9,094 nt of DNA from Thermoplasmatota archaeon (lineage in GTDB: Archaea; Thermoplasmatota; E2; JACPAO01; JAHFTW01). Position numbers and translations under genes: made by a program. The notes under the pieces were generated by a model. That model saw only the letters and a list, made by a program, of their open reading frames with translations. It searched no databases and was not told where the DNA came from. Positions 1 to 6,136 of the stretch are shown here, piece after piece; position 1 is the first letter of the stretch; every line of letters starts with the position of its first letter. The DNA is taken from contig JANQNI010000320.1 in assembly GCA_028289805.1 (NCBI GenBank), forward strand, positions 1-9,094, in the 5' to 3' direction.

Positions 1-171
1 GCGCCGCACCAACACCACCATGCCCGCCACCACGACGCCCATCGCGGCCAGGCTCACGGGCATCCCGTGGGCGGCGAGGTCGGCGGGGTCCAGGTACACG
101 CCGGCCGCGAAGACGACGGCGGGGACGGCGCCGAAGCCGGCGGCGGTCAGGAGGTTGCGCAGGGCGGGCAT
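1..171 (-). CDS. Partial small membrane protein, N-terminal part only
   Basis: Reading the minus strand from the ATG at 171-169 gives 57 codons without a stop, running off the window edge. The peptide begins MPALRNLLTAAGFGAVPAVV. Two hydrophobic stretches, about residues 6-27 and 37-54, are separated by a short polar loop (DPADLAAHG) and the second is followed by Arg-Arg, which looks like two transmembrane helices of a small integral membrane protein. Third codon positions are almost all G or C, as in the surrounding genes. The start is supported by an AT-rich TATA-like element centred 26 bp upstream, the spacing expected for a leaderless archaeal mRNA; there is no Shine-Dalgarno sequence. 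The gene lies 49 bp downstream of the polB stop on the same strand but probably has its own promoter. I do not recognise a family, and the C-terminus is missing. Confidence 0.6.
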   Translation of the reverse strand, partial: MPALRNLLTAAGFGAVPAVVFAAGVYLDPADLAAHGMPVSLAAMGVVVAGMVVLVRR

Positions 172-189
172 GGAGGGAGAGGCGGGGCG

Positions 190-207
190 AGGGGTATATT
201 CGGTTTT
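190..207 (-). promoter_or_regulatory. TATA/BRE promoter of the membrane protein gene
   Basis: On the minus strand an A-rich stretch (CAAAACCG, BRE-like) is followed by GAATATACC, the only clear TATA-like element in this GC-rich neighbourhood. The centre of ATATA (about 197) is 26 bp from the A of the ATG at 171, so transcription would start at or next to the start codon and give a leaderless mRNA, a common archaeal arrangement. It sits in the 49-bp gap after polB. Confidence 0.6.
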
Positions 208-220
208 GCGTGCGGCGGCC

Positions 221-3184
221 TCAGAACCACGAGCTCAGGTCCCGCTGCACCGCCAACTCCATCGAGTCGAAGCCGAAGGCGCCCTTGACGTAGTTCTCGA
301 CCATCTCCTTGTACCATTGCCAGTCGACGGTCTTCTCCAGGCCCTTCTCGATGACGTACTCGACGGGCCACATGTACTCGATGGGCTTGATGCCGCTCTT
401 GCGGGGGCGCTTCACGACGAGGTTGTATCCGCTGGCGGCCAGCCGCTGCTTCACGTCGGCCTGGACGTCGGGTTGGTGGTACAGGGGGAGGGGGTCGCGG
501 CAGACGACGAACTTGAACTTGCGGCCCTGCTTGATGGGCTCTCCGAGCAACTGCTCCAGCGCCACGGTGCGCACGGCGAACGTGCTCAGGGAGCCGTCGG
601 GGTTGGGCTTGTAGGACCGCACGGGCTGCACGGATTGGCGCAGGACGAGGTCGTTCCAGGGGGTCTCGTGGACCTTGAAGTCGGCCATGGTGTCCTTGGT
701 GGCGCGCTTGATGGCGCTCTTCATGCGCTCGCGGGCGTCGTCCTCCTCGTCCCAGGTGGCCACGTCGTGGAGCGCCTGCTTCATGATGGGCTGGAGGAGC
801 TTCTGGGCCAGGGGCGCCTTGTCGCTGCCCTTGAAGTTGTTGCCCTTGGTCTCGAGGACCAGCTCGTCGCCCTTGGCCTTGAACTTGAGGTAGTTCTTGT
901 GGACGACGAAGACCATGGCGTCGTATTGTTCGGCCTCCAGTTCGAAGTCCTCGTAGTGGAGTTGCTTCTGCCACTTGCGGTTGGCCTCCTCGACGGCGGC
1001 GACGGCCGCATCGGGGAGGGTGATCCACGCCGCCTCGTCCGGCTCCACGTCCGCGCCGACGGCGGCGGCCAGGTGGGGCAGGTTGCCGACGGACTTGCTG
1101 CACCCGAGGTAGATGCCGTCCGTGTCGCCGTAGACGACGCGGATGCCCTGCTTCTCGAAGTCCTCGCGGGTGTCGTGGAGGACCTTCTGGCCGATGGTGG
1201 TGATGTTGGCGCCGCCCCAGACGTTGAACTGGCGGCAACTGACGTTGACGGCGACGAGGATGCCGTGGGTGCCGGCGTTGCGCGCCGCCTTGAGGCTGGC
1301 GTAGGTCATGTCGAGGATGCGGACCTGGTCCGCTTCGGCGCCGTCGCGCTTGGCCTCGGCGCGGGCATTCTTGACCTTCTGGATGGTGTCGAGGATGCCC
1401 GTCATGGCGCTGTTGACGAGGCCGTCCTCCTTGCGGTGCTTGACGCCGATCATCCAGCCGCGGCCCCGCGTGAACGTTTCGGATTCGAGGGGCCGCCGCA
1501 CCTCGTAGCGGCCCGATTCCGCGAAGCCGGGTTCCAGGTCCATGAGCCAGATCCAGTCGTCGACCGGCTCGCCCTTGCGCGCCGGCTGGACGGTGTCGGC
1601 GGTGAGGTTCTGTGCCTTGAGGATGGTGGGGTACATGGCCCCCACGTCCGCCTCGACGACGTGGTACCACGGCACGAAGTGGCTCTTGAGGTCGCTGTCG
1701 GGCTTCAGGGTGAGGCCGCCGACGATGGCGTAGCCGTGCGGCTGCTCCCGGCTGCCGTTGGGGCGGCTGATGACGCCGGGGTGCTCGACCCAGAACGGCA
1801 TCTCGGGGCCCTGCTTGACGACGCGCAGGAACTCCTTCTCCACGTCGTCCGGGCCCCGCGCCAGCACCGCCTCGGCCACCTCCTCGCGGGCGGGGAACGG
1901 GTTCGACACGGCGCGCTGGACGTGGCGGGCGATGGCCTGGGCGCGGCAGGTGGCCGGCATGATGCGGCGAGCGCGTCGGGCCCGCAGGAACGCCATGTGG
2001 TCCCACATCTTCGTGTTGCCGCCCGTCAGGAGCGAATCGAGGGGGAGGTTGACGGTGAAGCCGAGCGGCAGCGCCTGGGCCAGCAGGACCTGCGTGATGC
2101 CGAGTTGCTCCTGCACGTCGTGCTTGTTGTAGTCGAGGGTCTTGGCGTCGAGACCCATCTGGGCCGGCTCCAGGTAGACGCGGCCGGGCACGTCGATGCC
2201 CAGCCACGGCGCGAGGCCCTTGAGGGTGAAGTCGTCGTGGAAGAAGTAGAACTTCCGCGCGGCGTGGAAGGTGTCGAGGGTGGTGGGGTGCCAGACGGCG
2301 ATGTCCGAGGAGGTGCCGAAGTGGAAGCTGCGCGAGCGGGCGCTCCACACGTCCAGGAACTCCTGGAACCACGCCCGCGTGCCGGGGGAGAGGAACTCCT
2401 GCTTCTGGTCGCGCGACACGAAGGTCCCGATGCGATCGCGGATCTGCAGGTTGTCGAAGCCCAGCACGTTGTGGCCCGCGATGACGTCGTGGGCCACCGC
2501 GTGTTGGGTGAACTCCATGAGGTGGTCGATCTCCTCGTCCTGGGTGCGGCTGACGAGTTGCACGACCTCCTTGCCCAGGTAGTCCTGGTCCAGGTCGCGG
2601 AAGCGGAAGTCGAACGCCTCCGTCTCCAGGTCCTTGCTCGCCTCGTACTGGACGCCGAAGTCGGCGTAGCCGATGACGTCGATGGGGATCTCCTTCTTGC
2701 CCGAACCGTACTGCGTCGTCTCGATGTCGTACGTCAGCACCTTCAACTCGGCCGGGCGGCCCTGGGTGTCCCACAGCCACAGGTCCTGCTCGGCGCCCAG
2801 GTCCGCCAGGGCGCGCTCGATGTAGGGAACGTCGTGCTCCGCCGTGTAGCAGCCGTGGTCCCAGAAGAGGCGGTCGCTGACCTCCGGCACCCAGTACGAG
2901 CGCTTGCACGACACCGGCAGCACCTCCCGGCCGCCCTCGTGGTCCCAGAACGACCGGTACCGCAGCGGCTCGCCCACGTCCCGGACCTTCGCCAGGTCGT
3001 TCTCGGAGGGGTCCTGGCCCTCCGCCTGCGCCACGACCTCCAGGAGTCGCTTGCGCAGGTCCCGGACGGACTCGCCGCCGCGCGGCCACGCCAGGAACGT
3101 CGGGGCGTGCAACCCCTCCAGGGGCTTCGGGTCCTTGCCCTGCCAGAACAGGTGCGTGTTGGAGACGTTCAGCAGGGGCTGCAC
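221..3184 (-). CDS. polB: Family B DNA polymerase with 3'-5' exonuclease domain and C-terminal PIP box
   Basis: This is a 987-residue DNA-dependent DNA polymerase. The proofreading exonuclease motifs are present in order: ExoI DIE (Asp153, Glu155), ExoII NVLGFD (Asn239-Asp244) and ExoIII YNKHD (Tyr352-Asp356). The polymerase motifs follow: motif A DVGAMYP (Asp513, Tyr518), a divergent motif B (Lys632, Asn636, then GTHG) and motif C YGDTDG (Asp687, Asp689), so both metal-binding aspartates of the active site are kept. The last eight residues, QRDLSSWF, fit a PCNA-interacting peptide (Q-x-x-L-x-x-W-F), linking the enzyme to the sliding clamp. At 987 residues it is longer than typical euryarchaeal PolB (near 780). 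The start is GTG: an in-frame TAA, which is also the pcm stop, lies 30 bp upstream and there is no earlier ATG or GTG. No Shine-Dalgarno sequence is seen. It probably follows pcm in one transcript. Confidence 0.93.
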   Translation of the reverse strand: MQPLLNVSNTHLFWQGKDPKPLEGLHAPTFLAWPRGGESVRDLRKRLLEVVAQAEGQDPSENDLAKVRDVGEPLRYRSFWDHEGGREVLPVSCKRSYWVPEVSDRLFWDHGCYTAEHDVPYIERALADLGAEQDLWLWDTQGRPAELKVLTYDIETTQYGSGKKEIPIDVIGYADFGVQYEASKDLETEAFDFRFRDLDQDYLGKEVVQLVSRTQDEEIDHLMEFTQHAVAHDVIAGHNVLGFDNLQIRDRIGTFVSRDQKQEFLSPGTRAWFQEFLDVWSARSRSFHFGTSSDIAVWHPTTLDTFHAARKFYFFHDDFTLKGLAPWLGIDVPGRVYLEPAQMGLDAKTLDYNKHDVQEQLGITQVLLAQALPLGFTVNLPLDSLLTGGNTKMWDHMAFLRARRARRIMPATCRAQAIARHVQRAVSNPFPAREEVAEAVLARGPDDVEKEFLRVVKQGPEMPFWVEHPGVISRPNGSREQPHGYAIVGGLTLKPDSDLKSHFVPWYHVVEADVGAMYPTILKAQNLTADTVQPARKGEPVDDWIWLMDLEPGFAESGRYEVRRPLESETFTRGRGWMIGVKHRKEDGLVNSAMTGILDTIQKVKNARAEAKRDGAEADQVRILDMTYASLKAARNAGTHGILVAVNVSCRQFNVWGGANITTIGQKVLHDTREDFEKQGIRVVYGDTDGIYLGCSKSVGNLPHLAAAVGADVEPDEAAWITLPDAAVAAVEEANRKWQKQLHYEDFELEAEQYDAMVFVVHKNYLKFKAKGDELVLETKGNNFKGSDKAPLAQKLLQPIMKQALHDVATWDEEDDARERMKSAIKRATKDTMADFKVHETPWNDLVLRQSVQPVRSYKPNPDGSLSTFAVRTVALEQLLGEPIKQGRKFKFVVCRDPLPLYHQPDVQADVKQRLAASGYNLVVKRPRKSGIKPIEYMWPVEYVIEKGLEKTVDWQWYKEMVENYVKGAFGFDSMELAVQRDLSSWF

Positions 3185-3214
3185 GCCGGCGGCAGGGGGG
3201 CGTCGTCCAAGAAG

Positions 3215-3949
3215 TTAGGGGGCGGGAGCGAGCAACCCACCGTCCTCGTCGTCGCCGTCGTCCCCGCCGTCGTCGTCGAAGTCGTCCGGCTCGCCCGAGC
3301 CCAGCTCGCCCTGGGCGTTGACGAACAGGCACGGCCCAAGGTCGTCCAGCTCCATCTGGTCGCCGTTGCGCCGGCCCGCCATCAGTTCGCACCGCGTCAC
3401 GCCGACGGGGGCGACGAAGTGGCCGCCGTCACGCAACTGCACCAGGAGCTCCTGCGGGATGGACGGGATGGCGCAGGTGACGTAGATGGCGTCGAACGGC
3501 GCCTCGTCGACCGCGCCCTGGGCGCCGTCGCCCTGCACCACGGTCACGTCGATGCCCGCCTCCGCCAGGTTCTTGCGCGACCACTCGGCCAACTCGGGCA
3601 GGTACTCCACGGAGACGACCCGTCCCTCGTCCCCGACGACCTCCTTCACCACGGCGGCGTGGTAGCCGACGCCGGTGCCGATCTCCAGCACCTTCTGGCC
3701 CGCCTCCAGCTGCAGCGCCGTCGTCATCATCGCCACCATGTGGGGGGCGCTGATGGTCTGGCCGAAGCCGACGGGCAGAGGGCGGTCCTCGTAGGCGTGC
3801 TCCCGCAACTCCTCCGGCAGGAAGACGTGCCGGGGGACGGCGAGCATCGCCTCCTCCAGGCGGGGGTCCGTCAGGTAGCCACCCACCTCCAGTTCCTGGA
3901 GCAGCGCCTCGCGCTCTTCCAGTCGCTCGGTGGGCAGTGCGTCCTGCAT
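3215..3949 (-). CDS. pcm: Protein-L-isoaspartate O-methyltransferase with acidic C-terminal tail
   Basis: This SAM-dependent enzyme methylates abnormal L-isoaspartyl residues in aged proteins so that they can be repaired in the cytoplasm. From the ATG at 3949 it is 244 residues. Family signatures are clear: the N-terminal substrate-side motif GFGQTISAP (61-69), the SAM-binding motif I VLEIGTGVGY (87-96), post-I VVSVEYLPEL (111-120) and motif II around GDGAQG with DAIYVTCA (140-160). The frame is open upstream to 4042, but those 31 extra residues are Pro/Arg-rich and unlike the family, so the inner ATG is preferred; a weak TATA-like element lies 27 bp before it. An unusual Asp/Gly-rich tail (about 219-238) makes it longer than the usual 205-220 residues. 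polB begins 30 bp after its stop on the same strand, suggesting a two-gene operon. Confidence 0.92.
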   Translation of the reverse strand: MQDALPTERLEEREALLQELEVGGYLTDPRLEEAMLAVPRHVFLPEELREHAYEDRPLPVGFGQTISAPHMVAMMTTALQLEAGQKVLEIGTGVGYHAAVVKEVVGDEGRVVSVEYLPELAEWSRKNLAEAGIDVTVVQGDGAQGAVDEAPFDAIYVTCAIPSIPQELLVQLRDGGHFVAPVGVTRCELMAGRRNGDQMELDDLGPCLFVNAQGELGSGEPDDFDDDGGDDGDDEDGGLLAPAP

Positions 3950-4282
3950 AAGGCCACGTTCTGCGCCCCTCGCATTAGGACCTTGTGCAAGCGGACGGGA
4001 GGGGAAGGGGGGTCGCCTCCAGGAGGGGGCCGGAGGGGCCAAGGAGGGCCTCGCGGCACCCGTGCGATGGGTTCCGGCCGACGGGCGCCACCTTGCAGCA
4101 ACAGCCTGAAATACGACCCTGCGTGGTGTGCCCCCGGAGACGGTCCCTCCTGGGGTCCGCCGTCCAGCTCACACTCATCACCGGAACCCCGTGTTCCCTT
4201 CCCCGTGCGGCCCGCGCACGACCTGCCGCGAGGCCCCAGCCAGGCGAAGCCCAGAGTGGGACCGTCTCCAGGAACGATTTCC
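3950..4282. other. Divergent intergenic region between pcm and dnaG, no gene seen
   Basis: These 333 bp separate the divergent starts of pcm (minus) and dnaG (plus), so both promoters should lie here. Open frames across the region are proline/arginine-rich and unlike any family. The stretch 3994-4052 is strongly purine-rich on the plus strand, with runs of 3, 4, 6, 5 and 4 G in close succession and a small palindrome CCTCCAGGAGG at 4016-4026. A mildly AT-richer patch, TGAAATACG at 4107-4115, is the only plausible TATA for dnaG and would imply a leader of about 145 nt. I see no tRNA or known riboswitch. Confidence 0.5.
3968..3984 (-). promoter_or_regulatory. Possible TATA-like element of the pcm-polB operon
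   Basis: On the minus strand the sequence GGTCCTAATGCG places CTAAT about 27 bp before the pcm ATG at 3949, the spacing of a leaderless archaeal promoter. It is the most AT-rich spot in this GC-rich region but matches the consensus only weakly, so the call rests mostly on position. Confidence 0.3.
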
Positions 4283-5686
4283 ATGCCTGTCGACCCCACG
4301 ACGACCAAGTACCTCATCCGCGCCTCCATCAAGGCCGACGGCGTCATCGAGAAGCCCGACATCATCGGCGCCATCTTCGGCCAGACCGAGGGCCTGCTCG
4401 GCAACGAACTGGACCTGCGCGACCTGCAGAAGGGCGCCCGCATCGGCCGCATCGAGGTCGACGTCGAGACCAACCGCGGCCGCAGCAGCGGCACGATCAT
4501 GCTCCCGTCCGCCATGGACAAGGTCGAGTCCGCCATCCTCGCCGCCGCCCTCGAGACCATCGACCGCATCGGTCCTGCCAAGGCCACCGTCCGCGTCGAG
4601 AAGGTCGAGGACACCCGCATCGCCCGCCGCGACCAGGTCATCACCCGCGCCAAGGAACTGCTGGCGACCATCAACGAGGATCCCAGCCAGGACTCCGGCC
4701 GCATCACGGACGAGGTGCGCAACGCCGTCCAGGTCGCCGAGATCGGCAAGTTCCGCAACACCAAGATCTGGTGCGGCCCCAACGTCGAGACCGCCGACTC
4801 CATCATCATCGTGGAGGGCCGCAGCGACGTCCTGAACCTCCTCAAGTTCGGCATCAAGAACACCATCGCCGTCGGCGGCACCAGCGTCCCCGAGGAGATC
4901 CAGCAGCTCAGCACCGAGAAGACCACGACCCTCTTCGTCGACGGCGACCGCGGCGGCGAACTCATCGCCCGCGAACTGCTGGAGACGTGCGAGGTCGACT
5001 TCGTCGCCCGCGCGCCCAACACCCGCGAGGTGGAGGAGCTTCCCCACAAGCTCGTGATGAAGTGCCTCAAGAACAAGATGACCGCGGAGCAGTTCATCAG
5101 CCAGCACGGCCTGAAGATCAAGCGCCCCGAGGCCGGCGAGAAGCCCGCGGCCAAGTCCGCCGCCAAGCCCGCCCCCGAGCCGCAGGCCGACGGGGAGGAG
5201 AAGCCCGCCCGCACCCGCAGCCGCCGGGGACGCGGACGCGGCAAGAAGGACGACGAGGCTGAGGAGGCCCCCGCCGAGCAGGCCGAGAAGAAGCCCGCCC
5301 GCACCCGCAGGGCCCCCAAGAAGGACGAGGAGGCCACCGAGGAGAAGGCCCCCGCCGCCAAGACGCCCGCGCCCAAGAAGAAGGCCGACGACCCCCGCTC
5401 CGGCCTGCGCGACACCCTCGACGCCCTCGCCGGCTCCCTGAAGGCGACCCTGCTCGACGACGCCGGCAGCCCCGTCAAGGCCGACCTCGCCGTGCGCGAA
5501 CTGGCCGACACCCTCAAGGGCGGCAAGGACACCGTGCATACCGTCGTCTTCGACGGCGTCATCACCCAGCGCCTCCTCGACATCGCGGCCGACAAGAAGG
5601 TCGCCACCGTCGTCGGCGTCAAGATGGGCAACGTGACGAAGGTGCCGGACACGGTGGAGATTCTCACCAAGGATGACCTGAACTGA
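4283..5686 (+). CDS. dnaG: Archaeal DnaG-type TOPRIM protein
   Basis: This is a 467-residue archaeal DnaG, the TOPRIM-domain protein related to bacterial primase; in archaea it has been found with the RNA exosome and has been reported to have primase activity. The N-terminus (DPTTTKYLIRASIKADGVIEK then IGAIFGQTEGLLG) is typical of the family. The TOPRIM domain spans about 170-255, with catalytic Glu178 in IIIVEGRSDV and the metal-binding DGDRGG at 220-225. Residues about 283-372 are a low-complexity Lys/Ala/Pro/Glu linker containing RRGRGRGKK and two copies of KPARTR (307-312 and 337-342). A folded C-terminal domain (373-467, with DGVITQRLLDIA) completes it. The start ATG at 4283 matches the family N-terminus; only a weak AGGA at 4270-4273 precedes it. 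The frame is open far upstream, but that is a GC-rich artefact. The last ten codons form one arm of a hairpin that spans the stop. Confidence 0.95.
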   Translation: MPVDPTTTKYLIRASIKADGVIEKPDIIGAIFGQTEGLLGNELDLRDLQKGARIGRIEVDVETNRGRSSGTIMLPSAMDKVESAILAAALETIDRIGPAKATVRVEKVEDTRIARRDQVITRAKELLATINEDPSQDSGRITDEVRNAVQVAEIGKFRNTKIWCGPNVETADSIIIVEGRSDVLNLLKFGIKNTIAVGGTSVPEEIQQLSTEKTTTLFVDGDRGGELIARELLETCEVDFVARAPNTREVEELPHKLVMKCLKNKMTAEQFISQHGLKIKRPEAGEKPAAKSAAKPAPEPQADGEEKPARTRSRRGRGRGKKDDEAEEAPAEQAEKKPARTRRAPKKDEEATEEKAPAAKTPAPKKKADDPRSGLRDTLDALAGSLKATLLDDAGSPVKADLAVRELADTLKGGKDTVHTVVFDGVITQRLLDIAADKKVATVVGVKMGNVTKVPDTVEILTKDDLN

Positions 5687-5724
5687 GCGCGGCGAAGTTC
5701 AGGACGGCCGGTGAGAATCTTCAC
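5654..5724 (+). terminator. Long hairpin spanning the dnaG stop codon (terminator or 3'-end processing structure)
   Basis: The outer stem is 5654-5668 (GTGGAGATTCTCACC, coding) with 5710-5724 (GGTGAGAATCTTCAC): 15 pairs in RNA, one of them G-U. The inner stem is CCTGAAC (5677-5683) with GTTCAGG (5697-5703), 7 perfect pairs. The internal loop is 8 by 6 nt. The apical loop (5684-5696) begins with the TGA stop. No oligo-T tract follows, so it is not a classical archaeal U-tract terminator; the hairpin is seen directly, its function is inferred. The right arm is in effect an inverted copy of the dnaG 3' end. Confidence 0.6.
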
Positions 5725-5725
5725 A

Positions 5726-5762
5726 CGCTCCAGTGCTCGGCGAAGCCGAGTGCTGGATGCGG
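5726..5762 (+). repeat. Palindromic core element, type A, copy downstream of dnaG
   Basis: A 37-nt imperfect palindrome: CGCTCCAG, two bases, CTCGGCG, one base, AGCCGAG, then TGGA and GCGG. It folds into a stem of about 16 pairs with a GAA loop, one bulged T and two G-U pairs. The same core lies downstream of the Lhr-like helicase at 8177-8213 on the minus strand, with 31 of 37 positions identical and the same orientation relative to its gene. The TG/TG wobble pairs here are CC/GG there, a compensatory change that keeps the stem. Confidence 0.75.
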
Positions 5763-5791
5763 TCGAGATCTTGACCAAGGCCGACCTCGAT
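5750..5791 (+). pseudogene. Diverged direct copy of the dnaG 3' end
   Basis: Read in frame this gives VLDAVEILTKADLD, against the true dnaG C-terminus VPDTVEILTKDDLN at 5642-5683: 10 of 14 residues identical. Most codon differences between conserved residues are synonymous (GTG/GTC, ATT/ATC, CTC/TTG), as expected of a copy that once evolved as coding sequence, for example an allele of dnaG from a relative. It starts exactly 108 bp after the original, has no start codon or stop at the matching place, and overlaps the end of the type A palindrome. It is a remnant, not a functional gene. Confidence 0.65.
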
Positions 5792-5799
5792 GGAAGGCC

Positions 5800-5842
5800 G
5801 AGCGAAGCGAGTCGCCGGATGCGGCGGCTGGCGCCTTGGACG
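5800..5842 (+). repeat. Palindromic element, type B, copy downstream of dnaG
   Basis: The segment contains GAGCGAAGCGA (5800-5810), CGGCTGGCG (5825-5833) and CTTGGACG (5835-5842) in that order. The 93-bp repeats downstream of the helicase carry the same three blocks in the same order (minus strand, 7983-8016 and 8076-8109) with shorter spacers. Part of it (5803-5824) also resembles the second half of the type A core (CGAGT, GGATGCGG), so the two elements may be related. Confidence 0.5.
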
Positions 5843-6136
5843 GGAACCGGATAGACCGAGGTTCCACCGCCCCCTTCCCTCCTTCCTCCTTCGGGCCCTC
5901 CGAGGCCATGGATTCCAGCCGGCCAGCGAACGTCCCGGCACCCCACGCGCATCGCGCCGTGCAGGGATGTCGCGCCGGACCCCCGAGTCGACCATGCCTT
6001 GGTGCTGGAATGGAGCCCGCCATTCGGTGTCGCAGATGGCCGCCGGCTCCACCATCGAGGGGGCGGGTTCCCCGCGCGGAGGACGTACGTCGCACTGCAC
6101 TGTACCGGCAGCGCCGCCGGGGCACTCCCGTCCCGT
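5843..6136. other. Rest of the dnaG-hydrolase convergent intergenic region, no gene seen
   Basis: This stretch lies between the convergent ends of dnaG and the hydrolase. Open frames here have relaxed third positions, unlike the near-uniform G/C-ending codons of the real genes, and their products are Arg/Pro-rich with no family resemblance. Small perfect inverted repeats are present: GGAACC/GGTTCC near 5844-5865, GAATGG/CCATTC at 6008-6025, and a 10-bp pair CCATCGAGGG (6052-6061) with CCCTCGATGG (6147-6156), the latter inside the last codons of the hydrolase gene. No tRNA or mobile-element gene is seen. Confidence 0.5.

Noticed and set aside
147..3392. Minus-strand 1081-codon frame overlapping polB
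   Set aside because: It is an Arg/Gly/Pro-rich out-of-frame reading of the polymerase gene with no recognisable motif.
3950..4042. N-terminal extension of pcm to the first upstream ATG
   Set aside because: The 31 extra residues are Pro/Arg-rich and absent from the family; the inner ATG at 3949 has a TATA-like element at the right distance.
20..5686. One giant plus-strand open frame of 1888 codons ending in dnaG
   Set aside because: Everything before 4283 is the antisense shadow of polB and pcm; the protein there is Val/Leu/Gly/Asp-rich low complexity. The archaeal DnaG N-terminus begins exactly at 4283. Long open frames are expected at this GC content.
5654..5791. Integron attC site downstream of dnaG or the helicase
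   Set aside because: The folded palindromes recall attC, but the GTTRRRY/RYYYAAC core boxes are missing, no integrase is present, and the flanking genes are housekeeping genes, not cassettes.
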